Shown here in pieces: positions 35,847 to 46,995 of a stretch of 64,000 nucleotides of DNA. Every line of letters begins with the position of its first letter. Positions within the stretch are counted from its first letter, which is position 1. The stretch covers positions 1,860,001 through 1,924,000 of the forward strand of contig NEEC01000017.1 in the NCBI GenBank assembly GCA_002189035.1, in the 5' to 3' direction. The translations under genes were made by a program, and so were the position numbers. The stretch comes from Utricularia gibba. Its lineage: Eukaryota > Streptophyta > Magnoliopsida > Lamiales > Lentibulariaceae. Under the pieces are notes generated by a model that ran no database searches, was not told where the DNA came from, and saw only the letters and a program-made list of their open reading frames with translations.

Positions 35847-38193
35847 TTAGTTTTCATCTTTAAAATGGCTGAGCTCCTCAGCTATCAGATCGACTGGTAG
35901 GAATCCGAAAGGAGCGGAGTCCGGCGCAGGATCACGGGAGTCATCGATATATTGCTCACCGTCGTCCCACAGATAGGCGTCGCCACCGGTTTCCTCTGTG
36001 GCATCTTGAAGTTCCGGCGAGGAACCGTCGTTACTGGGATAGATAACGGCCGCATACGAGTGCTCTTTCGCCTGAGACATGCGTTCGAAGTCCTCCACCA
36101 TGGACAAGAGCTCATCGGGGCCAACGTGGGTATCTTCTAAAACGGATGCCTTTCCTGATGCAATGGCCTCTTCCCACAACGACATCATTTTCGAGGGAAG
36201 GTTCTTTGGTTTAGCATCTGCTTTGCAGGATGGAGAAGTTAGAGGGTCTGCGTTACGTGAATGAGAAACAGGGATTTGAGTAAATACCTGAAGCACTGGT
36301 GTGGCTGGAAGAAGCGTGATGGCGTTTAGGAGTTTCATCATGGTACATGGATTTCCAGTCTGCTCCCCTCCACATTAGTATTTGTTCGTCGTCAAATGAC
36401 AACAGGACACAGGGTACTAGTTCCTGTTTTTTGAAGAAGCGAGAGGGGTAAGCAATGGCAGGTTGAAAAGGTCACAGAAGAGAAGGATGGTGACCTTGAG
36501 CTTAGCTCCAAGCTTCTTGTAGTCACTAGGTTGCATTCCTCTGCAATCTATCTTCGCCAATATTGATCCTTCAAACGCATGTCTGACATCACTCACTAAG
36601 GAAATATACACCCCATTTTTTGCTGAAAAAAGCCAGAAAAAGTAGTCATTCAGAGTGCAATAAATATTGAAGTGTATGATACAAAAAAAAAAACGGTAGC
36701 TGGTTTCTGAAGCATGTGATGCGCTTACACAATTTGCATATAGGCAGCAAGCTTTTCCCCTTGATTCTCATCTCATCTGCTTCTTCTTTCGTCAATCCCT
36801 CAGGAGCATCTTGTATAAGTTTCGGATAAACCGGTGCAGCTGGTTTCCAAAGCATGATGGGTAGCTGTGGACGCTTACGGTGGTCGTAGTTTCTACCTCG
36901 GAACAGGTAAACAACACCACCTACCCTGTGGATGATCTTTCCTCCTGTTTTTTCCTGTAAAATAGGCAAATGGAAAAGCTTAAGCGCCTAAGATCCAGCT
37001 AGAGTCCAGAATGACATCATCACTAGAGGATTATAAGAATGTTCATCATGCCATAGCAGAAACCTCAAGGCACGAGCATATATTATCCATGTCGACAGTG
37101 GGAATACCAAGACACCGAACTTTACAAACAGGTTGTCTCCTCCAATGCGTATGTATCAACTCCAACATATTATGAGTTAGCCCATCTCGACCTTCAGAAT
37201 GCACAGCAAGAACCACAAACACTTGAATCAAACAGTATGGGATTCAGAAAGCTCAATGATAATTCAGCAACGATCTGCTAACATGAAGGAAAACAGTACG
37301 AAATTCCATAAACAGAGGCTGAGAGCGATGGAAACCATAGAAAAAACAGCAAGATGCAATGCGGGTAAAAAGGACTTGAGATAATGCAAAATCACCAAGC
37401 AAAACTCTCATTAGCCTATAGTAGTTTCAATAGTACCATTAAGCTATAAAATCTCTGCATTTCAGACAAAGAAGAGGAAAAGCTCACCTAGATTAACCTG
37501 TTTATTACTTGACACGCACGGCTTTAACATCTCTTTTATCTCCGACTTCGTCAACGGTTGTCCAAGCACCTCTTCCCGCGGCCTCATAGTAAACTTTCCC
37601 AGCTTGTAATCCCTTAACATTTCATATTTCTTCACCTCGACATTCTGATCGTCATCACTCTCTTCAACACCCAGCGGCTCAAAAAGCTTGATGTTCCTCT
37701 TAGCTTTCTTCAGGGGCGCTTTCCCTGTCCACGGTCGCGGCATTGTTGGCGGTGCAAAGGGCAAGAAAGCCGGCTCCCGCATAGCTAAAGGCTGAGCCTT
37801 GGGCGTTTCAGAATAACTGTACATAAACTCAAATGGAGCACCAGGCAATTGATAAGAAATGCCAGAATTTCCGACGACAACTGCTCGATCATCGCTCTCC
37901 GGCGATGCAATCTTCTGCCCAGGCTTGACGGGCTTGTAGTATTTGGAGTTCCGATGATGTGTTTTGAAGGCGGGATCATCAGAACTGACATTCTTCCGCG
38001 ATTTTGAAGGGGGCGGATACTTCGGGATTGGGATGGGGGCTTCGGGGAAGACGCCGAGGAAGAAGGCGCACTGGAAGGCGGCGGACTCTTGGGCAGTGCC
38101 GAAAAGAGATTTGAACCAGGAATTGCTGCAAAAATCGGCATTCGCGCAATCTACACCATATGCAAAAAGAATTACTTGCCAGGACGACGCCAT
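35847..38193 (-). CDS. CRS2-associated factor (CAF), CRM-domain organellar intron splicing protein
   Basis: RNA-binding splicing factor with CRM domains; CAF proteins partner the peptidyl-tRNA-hydrolase-like CRS2 to splice group II introns in organelles. Exons: 38193-37488, 37191-37064, 36954-36729, 36622-36495, 36423-36288, 36217-35847, 564 aa. Typical blocks: [63 protein letters not shown], then CRM 1 ([60 protein letters not shown]) and CRM 2 ([52 protein letters not shown]). The wording after the [12 protein letters not shown] block is closer to mitochondrial CAFs than to chloroplast CAF1/CAF2, but targeting is an inference. The last intron is only 70 nt; if it is kept the protein ends after 17 more codons. 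Confidence 0.88.
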
Positions 38194-38646
38194 ATGAAAG
38201 GTGAGGGATATTTTGGTCCGTTACTCTCAATACGACGCCGTTCCCAAACAAAACGTAGTCACAGACTTCCAGTTTGTTTTATTTTTAGAATATGATTCTA
38301 ATTTCAAATCAAACTAAAAAATAATATAATAATTCAATCATGTTAACTGAAACAAATTAAAATGGCCGAAAGTGGCGAAAAATATCCGTTGATGGTTTAC
38401 AAACCGAACCGACCCGGTTCCAATGGGGTGACAATTAGCGGTTGGGCCGGACCGGTTTCAGCGCTGCACAGCATGAGATGTTCTAAAAGGCTGAGGAAGG
38501 CTGGGCAGCTGGACAGGGAAGAGTTCCAAGCCAAGGGATGCAGTTGCTTCCACTGTAATAACTGCCGGAAGTTGGGTCGTCGGAAAGGAACCATCTGCCG
38601 ACGGTGGAAGTTGAGATCGATGACTTGCAGGGAAGCACAAGTTCGC

Positions 38647-40329
38647 TTAGATTCTTCTCCTTCCCTCGGTCCTTGGCCTCTTGGAGGAACCAGCTTGTAC
38701 ATGCTCTCCTCCTATTGATTGTATCTGCAAAATCATGAGAAGGGGAAACAAACATTATGAGGAAGAACATAGAGTGAGTACCCCTGCTGGAAAACTTGTG
38801 CTGAATGCAGAGACTCTCTATAAACAAATACGTAAATGATAGAATGCTAGAACCAGTTGTAATATGAGCTCAATAACATTTTTCTTCCTTGTTTTAAAAA
38901 AGGGGGTATTCTAATGGTGAACCAACGTGTTTGGAAAATCAGATGGAGATTAGTAGAAATCAGTACGCACATTGTTAAGCTTGTCTCTCACCAAATGAAC
39001 TGTTCTGTTCATGGATTCTAATGGGAAGTATTCCATCTGGATTTCGAAAGCAGAAACATGTCATCACATCTTGAAGGGAAAAGGAAGAAGTAAAACCCAA
39101 ATATAAACAAACTAGCCTTATCTGAAGAAACAGGTGATGAGGATGGCTGCTTTTGTGACTGGATGGGCTGCCTGGAAAAATGAGAGACTTCTCAGAGGAA
39201 GATATGTTGCTAAAACTCATTTTAGTGTATAAATAAGTACCTTTGACTGACAGAAGGTACAACACGAACTGCATTCTCCGTCCTTGGACCATAAGTAAGA
39301 TCTGAAGGACCTATGAGCGTTTTAGCTGTAATCGTTTATGACAAATTCGATTAGCTTAAACTGGAAAAAGGTAAGAACAAGAGGTCAGAATTTGTACTAT
39401 GACTACTCACGGTTAAGCCTTCCAAGGACTTCTTTCCTTCTCCCTTCTAACTTCTCCTTCGTATCGGAGAGGGTTTCAAATTCAGAGGCGTATGACACTT
39501 GTAGTCGGTTCCCAAGGAAAACAGTGTCGTCCAACTTTTTTTTTGCAAACCTGTCATAAATCTTTGAGTTCATATGGCATTTACAATATCCGTATACAGA
39601 AATGCATATAAGATCAAACATGGCTCAATGCAAATTCATTCAAAAAACCTCCAGATACATGAAAACAAGTAGCCAACTGGTGAATTCAAACGCTACTTTT
39701 TCCAGTAAAAGTTTGTGGGATCACATAATACGTAACCACAATGCATGTGGGAACAGAAGAAACACTTTTATACGCTTTGAAATCCTAATAAATTTTAGGA
39801 GCGGCTCTAAGTCAATGCTGTCATTTCCAAAATATCCACCAGTTCTAATTATCAAAACCAATCCGGAAAGCCTCCCAAACACCACAAAAGGTCATCAGAA
39901 TTACCTGGCATTGTTTATCTGGTTAAACTTCAGCCAGTAAACATCGGTATAAGCCTCACAATCTTCAGCGTCCATTGGCTTACACCTGAACACAAAGTTC
40001 ATCAATCGAGTAATTGCAAAAACTGACTTCCAAATGTCCTTAGTGAAATATTCATACTGTCTGCCCCATAACACGTACGCAAGGAATCTTACTGTTCAAC
40101 TAGGCCATAACTGGAGAACAACTTCAAAATTTCATCACCACATCCCAATGAGGGAACATTCCTGACGATAAGATACCTGGGTGGGCAAGGAAAAACTAGT
40201 GAATAAACCTCCACGACTCACTATGAATTCAAACAATGTGGGAAATTTATATAAACATATTTCAGACTTGGATTCATCGCAAACTGTGTAAACGCGAACA
40301 GCTGGAGGATTGTCTCTGAATTTCTTCAT
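38647..40329 (-). CDS. RBM48: RNA-binding protein 48 (RBM48), minor spliceosome factor
   Basis: Single-RRM protein; RBM48 supports U12-type intron splicing in maize and humans, with ARMC7. Exons: 40329-40268, 40176-40093, 39985-39905, 39550-39411, 39325-39241, 39171-39117, 39036-38971, 38724-38647, 216 aa. Conserved blocks: NPPAVRVYTVCDESKYLIVR, NVPSLGCGDEILKLFSSYGL, EDCEAYTDVYWLKFNQINNA, RFAKKKLDDTVFLGNRLQVS and YASEFETLSDTKEKLEGRRK, then IGPSDLTYGP, the helix ESMNRTVHLVRDKLNN and the basic end SSKRPRTEGRRRI. Junction 39117/39036 works only with a GC donor (AAG|GCTAGT). The start MKKFRDNPP is the only ATG giving the family N-terminus; the frame is open upstream. Confidence 0.9.
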
Positions 40330-40857
40330 AGCTTCCAAAAATGGATAATCCCCAGTAATGCAGCGACAAACTCCTAAGCCCACCAGTATGCATTTGTTTT
40401 CACACGGACGGAAAAAAGGGTCTTCGCTTTTATCTCCCCTTGAACCATTGAAAATAATTTGATTTCCACACTGCACTATCCTTAAAAAAAAAAAAAAAAG
40501 AATCCATTCCAGCGCCAAAATTAATTTTTCGAAAAAAAAATGTCTGTTCTAGCATATAAATGCAGAATCCCATAGAATTCGCTTGCAAAGATCGGCACAA
40601 TGATGAACGAGCCGCCGACTTCCTTACTGCTAGGCGAATGAATCCTCGCCGGAAGTATTGGTAACAGTTCCGACGTGGTTGAGTAAACTTAATCCGAGCA
40701 GATGAATTCAGCTCAACAAGTCCCAAATCGTTGAATTCGCCATTGATCTTTGGTTCCTCATTGGTGCCCTAATCCTTGAAGGCATGCATCTTATACTGCA
40801 ATTTTCCTCTTAATTATTAGATGATCTTATCCTTAATTATGGTACAAGGATAAGCTT

Positions 40858-40875
40858 TGGGCCTGACTCGGCCCA
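40858..40875. promoter_or_regulatory. Site II pair between RBM48 and coiled-coil gene
   Basis: TGGGCC at 40858-40863 and GGCCCA at 40870-40875 lie in the roughly 1-kb head-to-head region between RBM48 (ATG 40329, minus) and the coiled-coil gene (ATG 41374, plus). Site II motifs are typical of housekeeping promoters; either or both genes could use them. Confidence 0.5.
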
Positions 40876-41373
40876 TATCAGGGCCCGCTAAGATCTTCAG
40901 TTTGTTTCCAGCTCTTCTTCCTCATCTTTGATTTGATTCTCTGTCCCCGAGGATTCGATTCATTCGCAGTGCAGGAGGAACAGAAGTCCTTCATCGGTCG
41001 GAAAGTTTGTGAGTAAGTGTTCCGATGTTGTGTATTTTTTTTCTGGAAACAATTTTTTTTGGTAATTGCACCTGAGCTGGTGAAGATGCGACAGAGGTTT
41101 CTGCTGCCTCTGAAATTTTTAAGGATATCGTTAATCTGAGTGGTGCGTGCTCTATACATTTTTGTTTTTGTTTTTTTTTCTCAAATTATTTGACGATTTT
41201 CGATCGATTTTTGGTTTCGTGTAGCCCGGGACAACATAGTTGTTGTAAGAACTAATTTTGGTTCAAGTGGAGAATGAAAGGGAAGGCTTCTTTCGTGCTC
41301 GTGTGGAGGCCAGCTTGACGAAGGCTCAGGAGCTATTGTGATTTAGATTGCTGTGAAAAGGAGTACGCTTTGG

Positions 41374-42291
41374 ATGTCTCTGAGGATAAAAGCAGTGGTT
41401 GATAATTTCGTCCAGGAGTTGAAGCAGGCTCTGGATGCTGATATACAGGACAGGATTATGAAGGAAAGGGAAATGCAGAGTTACATTGAGGAGAGAGAAC
41501 GTGAGGTTGCTGAGCGTGAAGCAGCTTGGAAGGTTGAGCTTTCCCGTCGCGAGGTAACTGAAAACGGCGGATTTGGCACCTTAAATCTTGTGCATATGGT
41601 TCATAATGGTTTATCTTATTGATGGATATCATCTGCTTCACGTACTCTACGAAAGCAAAGACGAATGTTTGAACATCCTACTTTTTGAGTTCAAGCCTGA
41701 TAAGCACATTAGCCTCGTTCCCTTTGAGATTTTGGTTTTAGGAGGTCATGTTTGACTAGCCAGCTTTTTTTCTTCGATGTGATGAGTATCCAGAAAACAT
41801 TAGCCGATGAATCCTCAGGAAAAAAAATGGTTGATGGAGTTTAGGATATTTGGTTGCTCCCCTACTTCTCAGTTTCACAGCTGTGGTTCGAAACAATGGT
41901 TTCTCTTTGCCGTATTAAGAATATGGGTGCTTAGAAAATTGAATGGACTTATGCAATCCTATGCTTAAAGTGTGCAATTTCATTCCAATGTTTTTCAGAC
42001 CTGCCCATGTTGCTTACATTTTTTCTTCTACTTGTTTTGTTGTGCACCTGATCCACTGCTAAGCATTTCACTATTTTGCTCGAGATCCCCCTTATTCTTT
42101 TATGTTGCTCTGCTTGTTTTCAGGCCGAGATTGCAAGGCAGGAAGCAAGACTAAAGATCGAACGAGAAAACCTGGAAAAGGAGAAAAGTGTGCTGATGGG
42201 AACTGCACAAGATAATCAAGATGGAGCTCTTGAAATTACCGTCAGCGGTGAGAAGTACCGTTGCTTGAGGTTCGCAAAGGCCAAGAAATGA
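41374..42291 (+). CDS. Conserved plant coiled-coil protein, unknown function
   Basis: 115 aa from exons 41374-41553 and 42124-42291 (GT-AG, phase 0). It starts MSLRIKAVVDNFVQELKQAL and continues as one long charged helix (DIQDRIMKEREMQSYIEERE, REVAEREAAWKVELSRREAE, IARQEARLKIERENLEKEKS), then a short globular tail GALEITVSGEKYRCLRFAKA ending KK. The heptad-like E/R/A pattern indicates a coiled coil. I recall similar small plant proteins but no established function, so none is given. The 5' leader carries a 14-codon upstream reading frame at 41274-41318, which might lower translation. No membrane segment or signal peptide. Confidence 0.85.
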
Positions 42292-42759
42292 AACGTGGAG
42301 ATGATGAAACAGCCATTTCAGCCCATACAAGGCCTCCTGTAGTTCCTTTGTCCATCACAATCGCACAGCTGCAGTTTCTCATCTGCTTCTGCAAACTGGT
42401 TTGTAATCTTTTCTTCATATACATGTCGCTATGGCTTAGCTCTGTGCTGTGAATTGTGTTTCTCTCTGACAAAATCATAATTAATTTATTGTTGATCACT
42501 TAGGGGTTACCCCTCTTCATCCACACACGAGTCCTAGCAATGAAATAACAGGCTTGTTATATATACATCTACAGCAACTGAAAATGGATTCTGGAAACCC
42601 GAAATGGAGAATATCCCCCTGCTGTCTCCCTTTCACAGAGATAGTGTTTGATGATAAATACAGAGACAAAATTACAGGGTGTTCAGTTTCCACTCACCAA
42701 GAATGTTTCTGTTCATCAATACAATCATTGTAAGAGATGGAGAAAGTACACTTCTCATC
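42292..42759. other. Shared 3' region of convergent genes
   Basis: Tail-to-tail spacer between the coiled-coil gene and the cyclin T gene; 3' UTR sequence of both. No gene seen. Confidence 0.5.
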
Positions 42760-45383
42760 TCATACATGATTCTCCTGCAAGCGCCTCTTGTGCTCCCTGT
42801 CCTGGTACTCATGTCTTCCCATTGCATTCCTGTCATCATTGTTGTACGGATGGTTGCTTTGCTTAGGAAGTGTGTGGCTGTACTCCCCCCGATGCCTTTC
42901 CGACGAGGGGCTCCTCTCTGGCCTCCTCTTCCGTGAACTTGAAGATCTTGGTGACTGATGTCCTCTGTCAGCATCCTCCACTTCACCTTCTTCGGCACCA
43001 TCGCTGCCGCCCTGAGGTGATTTCTTCACCACATGGTTGTAGTGGGTGTCCTCTGACCAAGCCTGCTTCTTCTCGGGTCTGCTCTTTTCATTCTGGCCTG
43101 GCATTTCTACGTTCTCCAGCTCCCTCTCGATCTCATCCTCTGGATCCGCTTTGAGAGCGATGTCACCCTGCGCCTTCCGGCGCTCCATTGCTGCTTTCAA
43201 GGAGATGACTTTTTCTAGGTCCAGCTTCTTGTTCGCGCTGTGGGGCGATTGATGAACTGCACCATCTTTTGTAGACAACACCTTGCCATTATGCTGCTTA
43301 TCCTTCACCTCTGAGAGCCCCTTGCGGTCATCAGCCGCATGCCCATCAACACGTTCCGGCTTGATGTCATCTTTCTCCCGTTTCACAGGAACCATGTTGA
43401 TATCAGCACTTCCATGATCACTATGACGTGAATGAGAAGTTCTGGGCTGTCCAGTGATCACAGCAGCAGTCCCACCTTGCGAAGAACCAGCTGTGTGTTC
43501 ATCGTCAAGGTGGCCTTTCGACTGAAGTCGCACACTGTTTCCTGCACTCCCTTCAGCTTCACTAGCTTGGGATGGGAGCGCTTTGTTTTGTTCATACAGC
43601 TCGAGCATTTGATTGCTCACCTCTGCAAGGAAAAAACATGTCAGTTGGGAGGAGCATTTACATTACAAGGGGAAATAACGGCAACATCCACGAGTATCTG
43701 CATTCTAGGCAATGGCAGAACTCAGTTTTAGGAAGACACCAACCCTCTAATTGGTGTGGAGAGACATCGAACTCTTGCCCCCAAACCTCATGTGGAAGCT
43801 TCACTTTGAGGAATTTCGCTGCGAGGAAAATAGCACCTGCCGCGATGTGGTGGGGCTTAAATTGCAGGCACAGAGATGTACGAAGCCTGCAATGGTGCTT
43901 TCTCGGTCAAAAGTATAAGAGCTCGGACCACGGGTAAGCACTAGATTACTATTGCATGCAAAATATCGTACCCATCATTAACAAAATTCCACGCCACTTG
44001 AGCAAGAGCATTTTGCGCAACCTTGAATTTTTTAATTGCCTCAACCAGAGGCTTGTATGGATGAAGCACATTGAGATCAAAACCAAGAGTAACAAGAACA
44101 ATCCTTTCCCCCAGTAAGATCAGTTCCTTTTGTTGTTCATAAACCTCCTGTGTGGTGAATAGATAAAAAAAGAAAAAGGGTCACTTAACATATCTATGAT
44201 CAACTACGTAAAACGAGAACCCAGATACATGCCTATCACCCTGATGCATTAACAAGTTGAAAATACATCATACGCTACAGATAGGCTACTCACCTTCTGC
44301 TTAATCCTTTGCACAGCAGCAGCATCTTTTTTGTGTATTATTTCATATGACACAAGAATGACATCTTTTAGAGGACGAGGTGTTTCTTCAACCTTACCAG
44401 CAAGAAACATACAAACTATGGCAACCGTCTGCACAAGGAAAAAAAAACAATAACCACTACTGAGAAATGGTTACACGCCCAAATGACGAACCTTATATCA
44501 ATTAAATCCATTTTCTTTCTTTTACAACACAATTTCACAATAGAAGATATACCACCAAAAAGTTCATAAACTGCTTCAAAAGGAACAAATGCATTCACTT
44601 CTAATGAAATAAGTACTTCGCTAGCTTGAGTACAATATTGCTGAGAATGCCAATTGCATTTCTGAATACGACCTTTGTGGGAAAAAAAAAAACAGGCTTA
44701 CTTACCCTTCTATCATTTTTTGCATGTGACTGGCGAAGAAAGAAGCGATGACAGAATATAATAGCTGTGGCAATAGTTACTTGGGGTCTGCATAATGAAG
44801 CAATTACCATGTAAAAGAACTAACCCAGCATGGTTTTCCAACAATGCGGATAATACAAAGTTTTCGAATAAGATTTTTTAATGAAGATTAAGCAATTTGA
44901 AAAAAAAAAGAAAAGAAACGAGAAACTAGATATTATAGTCATGCTACACCGTTTTATGATCCTAATATATGCATAAACATACTTACAATAAATTTATCCA
45001 ACAAAGCGCGTAACCTACAGTAGAATAATGACCCTACTTTCATGCATTCAAAGTCTAATAATGGAATCAATGCAAAATCATACAACAGTTCCTGATGAAC
45101 ACACTACAAAAAAGAACTCAAACAGTGCTGACAAGCATTTCGAGGGGAAAACTTACACTTTTAGTCTCATGCCCAAATCTTGCAAAAATGTGCAATATGA
45201 CTTGCGCAGATATGCCTCTTTCTTTAAATCTATTCCATCTTTTCTAGACGGTGAATTTTCCTCAATTTCTTTTCTAGAGAAGTACCACCGCCCAGCACCT
45301 TCATCTGGTTTATCATGGGAAGTCTTATGATGGCCTTCAGGCGCTCCATGATGAGAGGCGTCACCAGATAGGTGGCCAGCCAT
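42760..45383 (-). CDS. Cyclin T (CYCT1;4/1;5-like), P-TEFb cyclin
   Basis: Partner of CDK9/CDKC kinases that phosphorylate the RNA polymerase II tail. Exons: 45383-45157, 44787-44706, 44428-44294, 44147-43972, 43886-43744, 43622-42760, 541 aa. Cyclin box: [80 protein letters not shown], then the second fold with [40 protein letters not shown] and [20 protein letters not shown]. The last exon is a charged, Ser/Arg/Glu-rich tail ([33 protein letters not shown]) ending in an [10 protein letters not shown] motif. A 5' UTR intron is likely (donor CAC|GTAAGT near 45957). It is convergent with the coiled-coil gene. All junctions keep frame. Confidence 0.95.
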
Positions 45384-46236
45384 TTAAACTCCTATTTTGT
45401 AACAGGCAACCTTAAAAGTATTGTGAATTCTCTAAAAAAAAAAAAGCACCATATGCTCGTAAAAGCTTCTCTGCGACGGCCAAGCGACAAAACAAATGAC
45501 GAAAATCAGAAGTTAAAAACACTTATCACAGCATCAATAAAAAATAAAAAGATGATCTTTTTTTTATTCGTGACCGTTTCCCTAATACAGCCGTTAAACA
45601 AGTACAAAACAATTTCCTGCTTTATCATAATCATTGAAGCAATGAAGCGTCTACATTACATCAAACCAAACAGAAATAAAATGAAATTCAGCCTCATAAA
45701 GCATTAGGGCAAATACAGATTAGACGCCACAGTCAACCGAACTAAAAAGAGCGAGAGCCCATCAATTCCACAGTATTACTCATCGAAAATCCCAAGAAAC
45801 AACGGGAGTACAATCAGTATACCAACGCATGAAAGTAGAATTTCGCTATACAATACAAACATTCAATTTCCCAATGACATAAAATTCGAGTCGCTAAAAC
45901 CGTACTTCAAAAGGCACCCGATTCGTATGAAATTCTTTCAAGAAAAAAGAAAACTTACGTGGAAGAAACGCGTCCACGCGCAAATCCACCAGCCCGAAAA
46001 GAAACAAATCACAGCAGAAATCAAGAAACGAGATAAATCATCGAATATGGGCGCCGAAATCAGTCTCCGACGTCGCTCACAGCAGCAGCAAGGCCACGAC
46101 TTGGGGAGCGGAGCGTCAAGCAAATTTGCAAGACTCCGAAGGTTAGGGCTGTGGGCTCCTGGAAAACGCCCGTTCGGGTTATTTTCATAACAGCAGAAAA
46201 TTATAGTGGCCAAATCGATAAACTAATTATTTTCAA

Positions 46237-46292
46237 TGGGCCTATTTGTGAGATGATCCAGTAAAAATAGTGCGTACATGTTTATATGGGCC
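46237..46292 (-). promoter_or_regulatory. Site II elements upstream of cyclin T
   Basis: TGGGCC at 46237-46242 and 46287-46292, with further GCCC repeats to 46317, lie just upstream of the probable first 5' UTR exon of cyclin T (about 46190-45958). Site II motifs mark constitutively or growth-expressed plant genes. Confidence 0.5.
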
Positions 46293-46317
46293 GGCTCAAC
46301 AAAGCCCAGAGCCCATG

Positions 46318-46995
46318 GCAAGATCCTCATTCATTGTTTTATTTCTTGATATTAAAATATAAATGAGATTAATTTACATTATAATAATTGATTTGAAAAA
46401 TATAAATGCGTTTTGTAGTAATTATTATTTTAAAAAAGATTATATATTACTTGTTTGTTATAAATTTTATAATTGAATATATATGTAATATTACTAAATA
46501 CTAATAATTAATTATTCATATATAATCATTTATAATGTAATTAAACAAGAATGATATCGTATTTTACAATCATAAATATTAATTAATATCTTATTATACA
46601 TAGTTTTATGTTTTACTACAAATAAAATATTAAATAGAAAAATTGATGGGATGTTTAAACCATGATATAATATGTCAATAATTACCAAATGTGTAATTAA
46701 AATATATTATTAATTTAAAATTGATTAATTTATTATATATTGAATGATGAAATTGAAGAAAAACACTTCAAAATATGCATCATTTAAAGAATTAATCATT
46801 CTATTCTTATTTTTCACATATTACGATCAATTTTTTATAAATACGATAATCACTTTTAATTAAGATGTTGATCAATTTTCTAATACATTCCCATATCACA
46901 CTATCTGTACATGTCAAGTATAACTACTGTGACTGAAGCTCTCAAAAAGTCGAGCTTCAGAAGGCAGAAGTGGTGCGGCGATGCCAAAAAGATGA
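46318..46995. other. AT-rich spacer and PUB 3' UTR
   Basis: Very AT-rich, no coding signal. The last 100 bp are the 3' UTR of the minus-strand U-box gene. Confidence 0.4.

Noticed and set aside
38362-38718. 118-codon plus-strand frame with a real ATG
   Set aside because: It is antisense to the RBM48 last exon, which is well supported, and its own sequence matches nothing I know.
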